A DNA stretch of 33,404 bases from Gammaproteobacteria bacterium (GTDB lineage: Bacteria > Pseudomonadota > Gammaproteobacteria > Nitrosococcales > Methylophagaceae), in assembly GCA_029210875.1 (NCBI GenBank), contig JARGFJ010000026.1, positions 1 to 33,404 on the forward strand, given 5' to 3'. The notes beneath the pieces are model-generated. The model worked only from the letters and a program-made list of their open reading frames with translations. It was not told the DNA's origin and did not search any database. Positions 9,502 to 17,559 of the stretch are shown here, piece after piece (within the stretch, counting starts at the first letter, position 1; each line of letters opens with the position of its first letter). A program made the translations under genes and the position numbers.

Positions 9502-9954
9502 ATGTTGCAACATCATCATGTTCTGTCGTTATTGTTAGTTAATTTTTTGCTGATAGCCTCGCTAAGTTCCTGCGACTAGGGAGAGGATATTCGGCAAACG
9601 CTCTCTACTCAGCCAAGCGATACAAAAGAGATTCCTTTGTGGCTGGATGGCAAGGTCGACATGTCACCTCAGAAAGGGCTGGTTAAACGTAGTCGTGCAG
9701 AAGTAATTGATGAGGATGCTGAAATTGCACGTACCGCTGAATTACTGATTATTACAGCTGATAGATTTGATGAAAGTCATCGGATGATCGCCAATCGTGT
9801 CGCCCAACTCGAAGATATGCTGCTAGAACATCGTATTAGTGAAACAGCAGTTGACCGATTAGAATGGTTTACCAAGCTGCCATCATTACAAGCCCCGCAC
9901 AGTTTCTCAGCACTTTGTCAGTACTATTACAATCTGCGCACTCAGGTTAATTAA
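9502..9954 (+). pseudogene. Lipoprotein gene interrupted by an in-frame amber codon after the lipobox
   Basis: From the ATG at 9502 (good ribosome site AGGGAG at 9491-9496) the frame encodes a classic lipoprotein signal: a hydrophobic stretch with lipobox LSSC (C24), then D25, then TAG at 9577-9579. The same frame then runs open to a TAA at 9952-9954, giving 124 more codons. The downstream part is unrecognised: helical and charged, with EDAEIARTAELL and RMIANRVAQLEDMLLEH and no heme motif. Explanations: a nonsense mutation (CAG to TAG would restore Gln), a sequence error, or a restart at the ATG at 9661. That ATG has AAGG just upstream and would give a cytosolic 97-residue protein. The gene precedes two exported cytochromes, so an envelope role for the intact form is likely. 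Confidence 0.6.
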
Positions 9955-10112
9955 TAGAATGAGATACACGTCTTTGACCAGATTTTAATTTTTTGTAACA
10001 AAGCTTGCCCAGGCTCGTCTCATTTTTAGCCTTACGCTAAATTGTTTGGCTATAAAAATAACGAGAACAGTTTTGCAGAACCCAGATGTAATTATTATTA
10101 GGAGAGAGAGCA

Positions 10113-10694
10113 ATGATCAACAGCATACCGAAATACCGTAAAGTAATGTTGGTCGCTACCCTGGTAGCGACAGGCGTCGTTTTGGCGTCTTGTGAAAACA
10201 TGCAAAGCAAGTCTTCCGCTGCGCCTGCGGCGGGGAAAATGTCGATCCAGGCTATGACTGAAATGGCAATGGGCAATATGAAAAAAATCATGATGCTCTC
10301 GTCTCAGGATCGTCAAGCCTATGTAATGAAAACGCAGCAGGATTCGATGAAACATGGTGAATCATTATTTGCCAGCGCAAGTCTTGGCAGCAATGGTTTT
10401 ACTTGTTCCACCTGTCACCCTGGTGGCAAAACAACAGGTGGTAAGGTCCCGATGGGTAAAATGGAAATGGCTATTCCCTCTCTGGTTGGTGTAGCAGCTA
10501 CATTCCCCAAATTCAAACCAGGTAATGATGCGGTTATCACTTTGGCAGAGATGAACAATAATTGTGTTGTTATGTTCATGAAAGGACAGCCTATTCCTCT
10601 TGGTAGTTCAAACGCTCGTGATTTGGCTTTCTTTATCACTAATCTGAGCAAGAATGTGCCATTGACACCTGGCAAGCAAAGTATGGAAATGTAA
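10113..10694 (+). CDS. Methionine-rich lipoprotein cytochrome c (monoheme)
   Basis: A 193-residue lipoprotein: signal peptide with lipobox LASC (C27), then a Ser/Ala linker, then a methionine-rich helix (about 43-80). One heme site, CSTCH at 98-102, follows. After it come IPSLVG and a C-terminal part EMNNNCVVMFMKGQPIPL (146-163) ending in a helix of the type that closes class I cytochromes. About 20 residues are Met. The NNNC (C151) and nearby Met are candidates for the distal heme ligand; TsdA and SoxA cytochromes use Cys at this position, but I cannot assign this protein to them. A strong ribosome site (AGGAGAGAGAG) precedes the ATG. It probably sits on a membrane facing the periplasm and passes electrons to the diheme protein encoded next. 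Confidence 0.8.
   Translation: MINSIPKYRKVMLVATLVATGVVLASCENMQSKSSAAPAAGKMSIQAMTEMAMGNMKKIMMLSSQDRQAYVMKTQQDSMKHGESLFASASLGSNGFTCSTCHPGGKTTGGKVPMGKMEMAIPSLVGVAATFPKFKPGNDAVITLAEMNNNCVVMFMKGQPIPLGSSNARDLAFFITNLSKNVPLTPGKQSMEM
10152..10171. repeat. Perfect 9-bp inverted repeat inside the cytochrome signal sequence
   Basis: Arms GTCGCTACC (10152-10160) and GGTAGCGAC (10163-10171) are separated by only CT, so as RNA it would fold with the innermost pair open. It lies in codons for VATLVAT, about 40 nt after the start codon. A strong hairpin here could pause translation during export, or it may simply reflect repeated Val-Ala-Thr codons. Confidence 0.5.
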
Positions 10695-10751
10695 GCAGCC
10701 TAATAGTTTAAGGCTGTTTTAACAGGCGTTTACAACAACGAGGTTTTGACT

Positions 10752-11387
10752 ATGCAGTTAATTTTCTTTACGACATCCCTGCGAACACTCCCTGCTTTTT
10801 ACATTAAATGGTTTGTGGGGTTGTCGTTTTTTTTGCTGACGATTTGTGCTCAGGCTGAAACGACTTCGGTCGCTTCAGGTCTTAAGTTAGTTCAGCAGTT
10901 TGCCTGTCAGAGTTGTCATACCATAGGTGATCAGGGTGGTATAGTCGGTCCTAATCTCAATCAGGTCACCATCCGCCGTGACAAGCAATGGCTGATGGAC
11001 TGGTTAAAGGATCCGGCAACCATCAAACAGGGAACGTTGATGCCTAAATTTGACTGGAAGCCAGGTGATCGCGAAGCTGTGATTGACTATCTCGCCAGTT
11101 TTGCAACACAGGTAGACGGTGATGCCATTATTGCTCAGAAAGGCAAGGATGAAAATGCTGGTAAAGCCTTGATACAAGCTTACCAATGTGCCGCTTGTCA
11201 CAAGGTGGCTGGCGAACCGGGACGGATGTTGTTTCCTGATTTGACTACTGTCAAGGAACGCCGTACGCCAGAATGGGAACGTAATTGGCTCAAAGATCCA
11301 CAAGCTATCAAGCCAGGTACGTTCATGCCCAACTTCCATTTAAGTGATGACGAAATTCAGGCTATTACCAGCTATTTGTATCGATAG
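10752..11387 (+). CDS. Periplasmic diheme cytochrome c with duplicated halves
   Basis: A 211-residue protein with a signal peptide cut after AQA (residue 35). Two class I cytochrome domains follow: CQSCH at 52-56 with axial Met in LMPKF (M97), and CAACH at 146-150 with FMPNF (M192). The halves match each other (WLKDPATIKQGTLMP against WLKDPQAIKPGTFMP), a clear internal duplication. The frame is open to a TTG six bases upstream, but GAGG at 10740-10743 fits the ATG at 10752. It resembles soluble cytochrome c4-like electron carriers, although spacing and sequence are not those of textbook c4 (inference). It follows the lipoprotein cytochrome by 57 bp and is closed by a terminator. Confidence 0.85.
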   Translation: MQLIFFTTSLRTLPAFYIKWFVGLSFFLLTICAQAETTSVASGLKLVQQFACQSCHTIGDQGGIVGPNLNQVTIRRDKQWLMDWLKDPATIKQGTLMPKFDWKPGDREAVIDYLASFATQVDGDAIIAQKGKDENAGKALIQAYQCAACHKVAGEPGRMLFPDLTTVKERRTPEWERNWLKDPQAIKPGTFMPNFHLSDDEIQAITSYLYR

Positions 11388-11413
11388 CTATTCAATTTAC
11401 TAAAGGAGTTTTG

Positions 11414-11446
11414 CAGCCCCCTAATTCAACGGGGGGGCTGTTTATC
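11414..11446 (+). terminator. Rho-independent terminator after the cytochrome genes
   Basis: GC-rich stem CAGCCCCC (11414-11421) with GGGGGCTG (11433-11440) and an 11-nt loop, followed by TTTATCTTCT. It lies 27 bp after the diheme cytochrome stop. The minus-strand side has no T run, so it serves the plus-strand transcript. Confidence 0.9.
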
Positions 11447-11521
11447 TTCTGCTTTTATACTCTTGGTCATTGGATTTGCTGGTTATTCTTATCCAGTTTT
11501 CAGGTTATTTACTCATTCAAA

Positions 11522-12049
11522 TCATTGGCGACAATGCCATGTTGGCAATTGTTTAATATCAATAATATGGTGTGATTGTAGCCATTGTCGGGCATCATCA
11601 GCATCGTGTTCAAACCATGCTTTGGCACTGCCTAGTCTGAAGGTGTAACCCCAGCGATCCATATCAATCATCATCCGTTCTCTACCGAGGTTGGGTAGAA
11701 AGTCAGCAAGTAGAATTTGTAAATAGCAGACACCATTTTCTTCGTCATAATCACCTTCGGCATCGGTATCGAGTTTGGCACGACGTTGTGGATCCATACA
11801 AATATAGTGACAGGCTTCATGCAAGGCCGAGTGAATAGGCGTGTCGTGGCGAAGATAGAGTAAGTTGCCAATCAAACCTGCTTCACGTTCACCAAAAAAA
11901 CTACCGGGAATGCTATCTTCATCTGCAACAAATTGTATTTCTAATCCATAGGGTTTAAGTAAGCCTGCTAATTGTTGTTGGCGCATCGCATTGCAGTTTA
12001 AAACATTGGTTGGATCTGCTGTGACAGCGGGATTAGACACGTCGAGCAT
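11522..12049 (-). CDS. Uncharacterised protein with HExxH zinc-protease motif
   Basis: I do not recognise the family by name. The 175-residue product carries HEACH at 77-81 inside SALHEACHYICMD, matching the HExxH zinc site of metallopeptidases, with acidic residues DEEN near 102-105 that could give a third ligand. The C-terminal third is rich in Trp, Asp and Arg (MDRWGYTFRLG, AWFEHDADDARQWL). No signal peptide or membrane helix, so cytoplasmic. The reading frame extends three codons to a TTG; I prefer the ATG at 12049. It overlaps the 3' end of tcdA by 17 bp, so the two are cotranscribed. Whether it cleaves anything is unknown. Confidence 0.75.
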   Translation of the reverse strand: MLDVSNPAVTADPTNVLNCNAMRQQQLAGLLKPYGLEIQFVADEDSIPGSFFGEREAGLIGNLLYLRHDTPIHSALHEACHYICMDPQRRAKLDTDAEGDYDEENGVCYLQILLADFLPNLGRERMMIDMDRWGYTFRLGSAKAWFEHDADDARQWLQSHHIIDIKQLPTWHCRQ

Positions 12050-12770
12050 CACCCACAATGTGGTTAATCACCATGCCCGCTAAGGTAAGACCAAAGATAG
12101 AAGGCATATAGCTAACGGTGCCATTAACAGCTCGGGGGCGACCACGACCGACGGCTTCTGGTGGTAATGGTGGTAAAGGTGATTCAAGTGAATACACCGT
12201 TTGAATACCTCGACCAACACCACGTCTACGTAAATGACCACGTAATTGTTTAGCCAATTTACAGATTGAAGTATCTAATAAATCCCCCGTTCTGACTTGG
12301 GTCGGATCAAGTTTGCCACCAGCACCCATGCTTGAGAACGTTGCTTGTTTATTTCGCCAAGCTGTTTCAATTAAGGTGGTTTTGCTACTCATGCTATCAA
12401 TGGCATCAATCACTGCATCATAAGGATGATCAAGTAAGTCTGGGATCGTGTCAGGTGTAAGAAACTCTTTGATAATAGTAATGTGGCAATCAGGATTGAT
12501 ATCACGAATGCGTTCTGCCATGACCTCTGCTTTTGACATACCAACGGTTGAGTTTAATGCGACTAATTGACGATTAGTATTCGAGCCTGAAACTACATCG
12601 TGATCGACTAATGTCATTTGACCAACGCCCATTCTTGCCAGTGCTTCAGCGGTAAATGAGCCAACACCACCGATACCCGCCAGGAAGACATGACTGTTTT
12701 GCAGGCGTGCAATGCCTTGGTCACCTAATAAGATGTGAGTACGTTCAAACAGCGAATTAATTTTAGTCAT
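12033..12770 (-). CDS. tcdA: tRNA threonylcarbamoyladenosine dehydratase TcdA
   Basis: E1-like (ThiF/MoeB fold) enzyme that uses ATP to cyclise t6A37 of tRNA to ct6A. Seen: the nucleotide-binding GIGGVGSFTAEALARMG near 32-48, VDHDVVSGSNTNRQ near 55-68 and the AIDSMSSKT segment. The start is the ATG giving MTKINSLFERT (245 aa); a TTG five codons upstream is less likely. Length is a little shorter than the E. coli protein (268). The sulfur-transfer partners CsdA and CsdE found beside it in E. coli are absent here. Confidence 0.95.
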   Translation of the reverse strand: MTKINSLFERTHILLGDQGIARLQNSHVFLAGIGGVGSFTAEALARMGVGQMTLVDHDVVSGSNTNRQLVALNSTVGMSKAEVMAERIRDINPDCHITIIKEFLTPDTIPDLLDHPYDAVIDAIDSMSSKTTLIETAWRNKQATFSSMGAGGKLDPTQVRTGDLLDTSICKLAKQLRGHLRRRGVGRGIQTVYSLESPLPPLPPEAVGRGRPRAVNGTVSYMPSIFGLTLAGMVINHIVGDARRV

Positions 12771-12847
12771 AACTCTGTCATTCAAGCAATTGATTTAAAC
12801 CGCGTATTTTAGCTTATTAGCTAATCTAAAGACACGTTTCTATTGAG

Positions 12848-14836
12848 TCAGTTTGACGGTGTAAATTTGAATTGTTTGATTGCAAAGCGTAGGTCTGACA
12901 TCGAGACTGTTTGTTTACCAAAGTGGAGATTGATGTAAAGCTCGGTAATATGATCAATCTGCTGACTAAGGTGTGGATAACCTTGTTTTAATGCCCTGGC
13001 AAAATCAAGCGGGCCTTGTTGTTTGGGTCTGACACAGCCAGCACGTGCCGCTTTTTTACAAAAAGTAGAATAGAGTTGTGATACCGGATCATAACGTGGG
13101 CGATGATAAAACAAATAAAAACTAATCAGTAAAGACACTAATACGAAGCCCATTGCCAGCCATAAAGCCATGGTTTGCCAATCAGGTTTAGTCATACCGA
13201 GTTTCTGTAGAACTTCTTTTTGAAGTTCAGGGCCATAGGCCAAAATCCATTGGTTCCATGCATTATCAAGTGCATCCCAATTAGTACGGATAGTGTGCCA
13301 GAGATCGATAAGTTGCCGACTGCTTGCCATCAATAGTGGTGTGTTAAATCCCTCTGGCATGATCGTGCTGATACCCTGGTCAATACGCTGTGGTGATACT
13401 GCTGAGGTTGGATCAATGCGGATCCAGCCTTGATCCTCTAACCAGACTTCAACCCAGGCATGGGCATCGCGTTGACGAACGACTAAAAAGCCATCAACAG
13501 GATTTATTTCTCCACCGAGATAACCTGTAACAATACGTGCTGGCACACCTGCAGCACGCATCAACACTGTAAAACTGGCAGCATAATGTTCACAAAATCC
13601 ACGTCGACTTTCAAATAAAAAGCGGTCAATGGTATCTCCCGTTAATACAGGTGGGGTGAGCGTGTAATAAAAGTCATTTTGGTTAAAATAAGCGAGTGCT
13701 TTGTTGATAAGTTCGGTTGGCTGTGAACTTTGTTGCTGCCAGGTTTGAGCAAGCTGTCTGGTTCTTGGGTGTAACTTGTCTGGCAGTTGCAGTGCATTGT
13801 TAATAACGTCATCTTGTTTAGGGTTTAAGCTAAATTGAGAATAAGATCTTAAACGAATCTGCTGGCGTTGATTGATTGGTTTGATGCTACGTAATTGACC
13901 ATCATAGGTGTAGTGGCTAGCAGGTGTTAGTGGCGGTTCGCTTGGAAAATCAAGTGCAAATAACCAGCGTTTATTATGAGGTTCAAGTGTTATGGTGTAG
14001 GCGTACTCGTTTCCACTAGTGGTGAAATCGGGGCGGTGCGACATGACGTGGCGCTTATTCAACTCTGTCCATGTGATGCCATCTGTTTGCCATAATACAG
14101 GACCTCGCCAGTATAGCTGTGATTGAGCAGGGATTTGATCTTTAAATCTCACGCGAAAGGCAATTTCATCCGATAAAATCAGTTGGCTGATTTTGCCCAG
14201 AGTCATGCTGTCATCGATGCCCGATTTGCCAGAATGAGCATCTTGCGGTAACCCCCAGAGTGGCCCAGCGATACGAGGGAATAAAACAAATAGCAACAGC
14301 ATTAAAGGTATAGCTTGTAATAACATCGAACTAGCCAATTTGATTAGTCCTTTATTGGATAAAGACTTTTTGCTGTCGTTTAAGCTGATCAAGCTGGCGG
14401 TCATAATGATCACAACAATAAACATCAATAATGCTGTTGGAATATTTTGTGAATAAAAGAAGTTGGTTACGACCAAAAAATAGCCAAGAAAACAGCTGAT
14501 GTAATAATCACGGTGATTTCGAATTTCGACTACTTTTAAGCTAAGCATTACGGTGAGCAAGGCGACACCTGCATCACGACCGATTAAGTTGCCATAACTG
14601 ATAAACAGCAATACGAATGCGATGCCAGCGATGGCAAGATGAATTAGTTTGAACGATGAAATCTGCTTTGTTGGCAATGGCCAGAAATGCCGAATTGCCA
14701 TTATCCGCCAAAAAATCATGGCAATGAAAATGATGGCAACCCAAATGGGTTGATAGATAAAATGAGGTAAAGCACCGAGACTCAAACCTGCCATTAACCA
14801 TAATAAAGATGTATTGGATGGTTGAGGCTTATTCAT
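12848..14836 (-). CDS. tgpA: TgpA-type membrane transglutaminase-like protein
   Basis: A 662-residue membrane protein. The N-terminal third holds several transmembrane segments (about 10-50, 65-85, 90-100, 113-150, 170-188). A periplasmic transglutaminase-fold domain follows, with the triad in RRGFCEHYAASF (C415), DAHAWVEV (H459) and RIDPT (D475). One more transmembrane helix lies near 555-575, with a cytoplasmic C-terminal tail (DUF4129-like region). This is the domain plan of Pseudomonas TgpA. The ATG at 14836 overlaps the DUF58 gene stop by 8 bp; the longer frame begins with a TTG. With the DUF58 and moxR genes it forms a conserved trio of unclear but envelope-related function. Confidence 0.93.
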   Translation of the reverse strand: MNKPQPSNTSLLWLMAGLSLGALPHFIYQPIWVAIIFIAMIFWRIMAIRHFWPLPTKQISSFKLIHLAIAGIAFVLLFISYGNLIGRDAGVALLTVMLSLKVVEIRNHRDYYISCFLGYFLVVTNFFYSQNIPTALLMFIVVIIMTASLISLNDSKKSLSNKGLIKLASSMLLQAIPLMLLLFVLFPRIAGPLWGLPQDAHSGKSGIDDSMTLGKISQLILSDEIAFRVRFKDQIPAQSQLYWRGPVLWQTDGITWTELNKRHVMSHRPDFTTSGNEYAYTITLEPHNKRWLFALDFPSEPPLTPASHYTYDGQLRSIKPINQRQQIRLRSYSQFSLNPKQDDVINNALQLPDKLHPRTRQLAQTWQQQSSQPTELINKALAYFNQNDFYYTLTPPVLTGDTIDRFLFESRRGFCEHYAASFTVLMRAAGVPARIVTGYLGGEINPVDGFLVVRQRDAHAWVEVWLEDQGWIRIDPTSAVSPQRIDQGISTIMPEGFNTPLLMASSRQLIDLWHTIRTNWDALDNAWNQWILAYGPELQKEVLQKLGMTKPDWQTMALWLAMGFVLVSLLISFYLFYHRPRYDPVSQLYSTFCKKAARAGCVRPKQQGPLDFARALKQGYPHLSQQIDHITELYINLHFGKQTVSMSDLRFAIKQFKFTPSN

Positions 14837-15800
14837 TATCAAATAATGCCAAAGCAGTTAGACAATGATGACGATGGACATCGCCATAACCATAATTTAT
14901 AAAGCGATTGGGCAAGTTTAGACCATAATCAATTCCTGCTTCATCGGCTTGCAAAATCCATTTGCATAGTTGTGATAATCGGGCTTCATGATCGGCAACT
15001 TGAGCAACAGCATCCCAAGATAACATCAACTGACCGCCTTGGTAGCCGGTAAATTGTTTAATTCGGAACACATCATCGCGAGCTAATGCCTTCCAAGCAA
15101 TGGCACGAAGTGGATCGCCAGCTCGATAGGTATTTAAACCTGAAAAATCATCATTACCTTTTTGAGTTGGATCTGTTATCTGATCACCAGAATCTTTTGA
15201 TAGAGGTAAGGCTAATGCCCCCAAAGGTTGTGGATAAACCAGCACTTTGGTATCGCTAGTGAAGTAACTCCATGTGTGATATAAGCCCAATGGAAACTGA
15301 CTTGCAATACGGATTTGTCCTAATGATTGATAACCACGTCGTAGGCTTGGAACAGGATAATGCACAGTGATTGTGTCACCCGCTTTTAACTGTGTAATTG
15401 TATAATTATGGGCAAAACCACCTAAACGCTCGAACGGGTTCCATGAACGTGATTTAGACTGTTTACTGGTGAGTTCTATTTGATAGCTGGTGCGATGGCA
15501 ACGATTTTCAAACAGTAGATTAAACTTGATGGCTTGACCCGCAAACACGGGGTTGGCATAAGCATTAATGAATTCGATTTTTGCGACATTACGATAACTG
15601 TGATGCATGGCAACCCAGCCCATACTCACGAGTAAAAAACACAGAACATGACCAAGACTATTACTGTAGTTAATTGCACCTAATAAAATCAGGATCAGAA
15701 AGCCGGCATAAATAAAGCCAAATCGCGTTGGAATAATAAATACCCGACGGCCACGAACAGCATTTAGTCGTTGATAAAGTTGGCTAAGATACTGCGTCAT
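14829..15800 (-). CDS. DUF58-domain membrane protein
   Basis: A 323-residue protein with two close transmembrane segments (about 29-45 and 49-65), a periplasmic beta-type stretch, then the DUF58 signature DFSGLNTYRAGDPLRAIAWK near 220-240 and LMLSWDAV, the start of a von Willebrand-A-like fold. Members of this family are always found beside MoxR-type ATPases and are thought to work with them, perhaps as clients or adaptors (known association, mechanism unsure). It lies 15 bp after the moxR stop and overlaps tgpA. Confidence 0.92.
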   Translation of the reverse strand: MTQYLSQLYQRLNAVRGRRVFIIPTRFGFIYAGFLILILLGAINYSNSLGHVLCFLLVSMGWVAMHHSYRNVAKIEFINAYANPVFAGQAIKFNLLFENRCHRTSYQIELTSKQSKSRSWNPFERLGGFAHNYTITQLKAGDTITVHYPVPSLRRGYQSLGQIRIASQFPLGLYHTWSYFTSDTKVLVYPQPLGALALPLSKDSGDQITDPTQKGNDDFSGLNTYRAGDPLRAIAWKALARDDVFRIKQFTGYQGGQLMLSWDAVAQVADHEARLSQLCKWILQADEAGIDYGLNLPNRFINYGYGDVHRHHCLTALALFDNE

Positions 15801-15815
15801 AATAGTTAACCTTAG

Positions 15816-16727
15816 TTATGGAATGGCAATAGCATTAATGAGGTCAGTTATAAAATCACTAGTCGCATTTTGTGCCCGAAGAGGGAGGCGATGAGCGATC
15901 ACATTGGGTAAAACGGCTTGTACATCTTCTGGTAATACCTGCTGATGTTGTGCAATTAATGCCCATGCTTGCGCTGCTCGTAATAAGGCAATGCCTGCAC
16001 GTGGTGATAAGCCATAGACAAACTGACCCGAATCACGAGTGTAGGCTAAGATCTTTTGAATATAATCAATCAAGGCGGATGAAACATGTACTTTGCTAAC
16101 GGCATCTTGTAAGACGTTTAATTGATCTGAATTGATGACGGCGGTGAGATCATGCACTAATTGCCGACGGTCTTGCCCTAATAATAAGTCACGTTCTGCT
16201 TGTGCGTTCGGATAGCCCAATTCAATTCGCATTAAGAAGCGATCAAGTTGTGATTCTGGTAGTGGAAACGTTCCAATTTGATTGGACGGGTTTTGGGTGG
16301 CGATGATGAAAAAGGGCTCGGGTAAATCATAGGTTTGGTTTTCGATAGTGATTTGATGTTCTTCCATTGCCTCTAATAAGGCACTTTGGGTGCGTGGCGT
16401 GGCACGATTAACCTCGTCAGCCAAAATCAATTGGGTAAATATTGGGCCTTTATGAAGGCTGAATTCCTGGGTGTCACGATTAAAAATGGCCACACCTAAA
16501 ATATCAGCCGGCAACATATCACTGGTGAATTGTATACGTTGAAAACTCAAACCAAGTGTTTTGGCCAAGGTATGAGCCAAGGTTGTTTTACCTACACCGG
16601 GCAGATCTTCAATTAATAAATGGCCACCTGCCAATAAACAGCTCAAAGCAAGTTTCACAGGCTTGTTTTTTCCGACAATAACAGCATTGATCGCGTTTAA
16701 AATATGTTCGATGTCGTTGTGCGGCAT
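15816..16727 (-). CDS. MoxR-family AAA+ ATPase
   Basis: Cytoplasmic AAA+ ATPase, chaperone-like. In the 303-residue product: Walker A DLPGVGKTT at 41-49, Walker B ILADE at 101-105, sensor 1 IIATQNP at 141-147, the arginine-finger region PLPESQLDRFLMRI near 156-168 and SPRAGIALLRAAQAWA in the lid. The frame extends 39 codons upstream into the tatD end, but the true start is the ATG at 16727, which has AAAGGAAAG just before it. It is followed by DUF58 and tgpA genes. A role in maturation of methanol dehydrogenase (as in the name MoxR) is possible in a methylotroph but not implied here, because this subgroup is common in non-methylotrophs. Confidence 0.94.
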   Translation of the reverse strand: MPHNDIEHILNAINAVIVGKNKPVKLALSCLLAGGHLLIEDLPGVGKTTLAHTLAKTLGLSFQRIQFTSDMLPADILGVAIFNRDTQEFSLHKGPIFTQLILADEVNRATPRTQSALLEAMEEHQITIENQTYDLPEPFFIIATQNPSNQIGTFPLPESQLDRFLMRIELGYPNAQAERDLLLGQDRRQLVHDLTAVINSDQLNVLQDAVSKVHVSSALIDYIQKILAYTRDSGQFVYGLSPRAGIALLRAAQAWALIAQHQQVLPEDVQAVLPNVIAHRLPLRAQNATSDFITDLINAIAIP

Positions 16728-16761
16728 GCAGCTTTCCTTTATGAATGAGCATTCCATTAAG

Positions 16762-17523
16762 TTAAATATTGAATAATTTCTTACAGTTTTCAGTGGTGAT
16801 TTTAGCAATGTCTTTGACTTTTTGCTGACGCAGATCGGCAACAATATTGGCTATGACAGCAATAGACTCTGGTGAGTTGCGTTGGCCTTGTTTGCCTTCT
16901 AATGGCATATCAGGGGCATCGGTTTCTAGCACGATACTGGAAAGAGGTAATTGTTTAATTAAATTATGTAGTCGTGTTGCCCATTGATAACTATAAGCAC
17001 CACCAATGCCAAATAACAGGCCTTGTTTTATGTAATTTTGTGCCTGTTGTTCGCTGCCACTAAATGCATGAACAACGCCGCCTTTTACCGGGTATTGTTT
17101 TAATAATGCGATCATTTGGTCATGCGCTTTTCGCACATGTAAAATCACGGGCAGGTCTGCCTGTTGCGCCAGTTTTAATTGTGCTGTCACGAGTTTGATT
17201 TGTGCGTCTTTATCATGATCTTTACTATAAAAATCGAGTCCAATTTCACCGATGGCGACCACGTTTTTTTGAGATAAATACAGTTCTAATGTTTTAAGAT
17301 CATCAGCCTGATGCTGTTGCATAAACATCGGATGTAAGCCAAGTGCAGGATGCAACATAGCATTGTGTTCACACAGTTCAAACATGCGAGGCCACTGTTG
17401 GGCTGTTACGCCAGGAATAACGATATGACTAATACCGAGTTGTTGACAGCGTTTTAAGATCTGCCAACGATCCAGATCAAATTGTTCAAAATCAAGGTGG
17501 CAATGACTGTCAATTAAGTGCAT
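16762..17523 (-). CDS. tatD: TatD-family metal-dependent DNase / hydrolase
   Basis: A 253-residue TIM-barrel hydrolase. Metal ligands of the family are visible: DSHCHLD at the N-terminus (H7, H9), GEIGLDFY near 92-99, VILHVRKAHD near 125, HAFSG near 152 and ETDAPDMPL near 199-207. TatD-type enzymes remove nucleotides from DNA ends or hydrolyse related substrates; YcfH, TatD and YjjV are paralogs and I cannot separate them here with certainty. First gene of the tatD-moxR-DUF58-tgpA-tcdA run. Confidence 0.92.
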   Translation of the reverse strand: MHLIDSHCHLDFEQFDLDRWQILKRCQQLGISHIVIPGVTAQQWPRMFELCEHNAMLHPALGLHPMFMQQHQADDLKTLELYLSQKNVVAIGEIGLDFYSKDHDKDAQIKLVTAQLKLAQQADLPVILHVRKAHDQMIALLKQYPVKGGVVHAFSGSEQQAQNYIKQGLLFGIGGAYSYQWATRLHNLIKQLPLSSIVLETDAPDMPLEGKQGQRNSPESIAVIANIVADLRQQKVKDIAKITTENCKKLFNI

Positions 17524-17559
17524 TATTAAATACTAATATAGATAGTGGTGTTTAACAAA

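Noticed and set aside
9577-9579. Pyrrolysine coded by the TAG in the lipoprotein gene
   Set aside because: No pyrrolysine genes are in the window, and the position after a lipobox is not a known site; a nonsense change is simpler.
9958-10024. AATGAGA and TCTCATT flanking the gap after the lipoprotein gene
   Set aside because: The 53-base loop is too long for a real terminator; probably chance.
12809-12824. Inverted repeat TTAGCT-TATT-AGCTAA in the tcdA-tgpA gap
   Set aside because: AT-rich, no T run on the transcribed side, and such six-base arms arise by chance.
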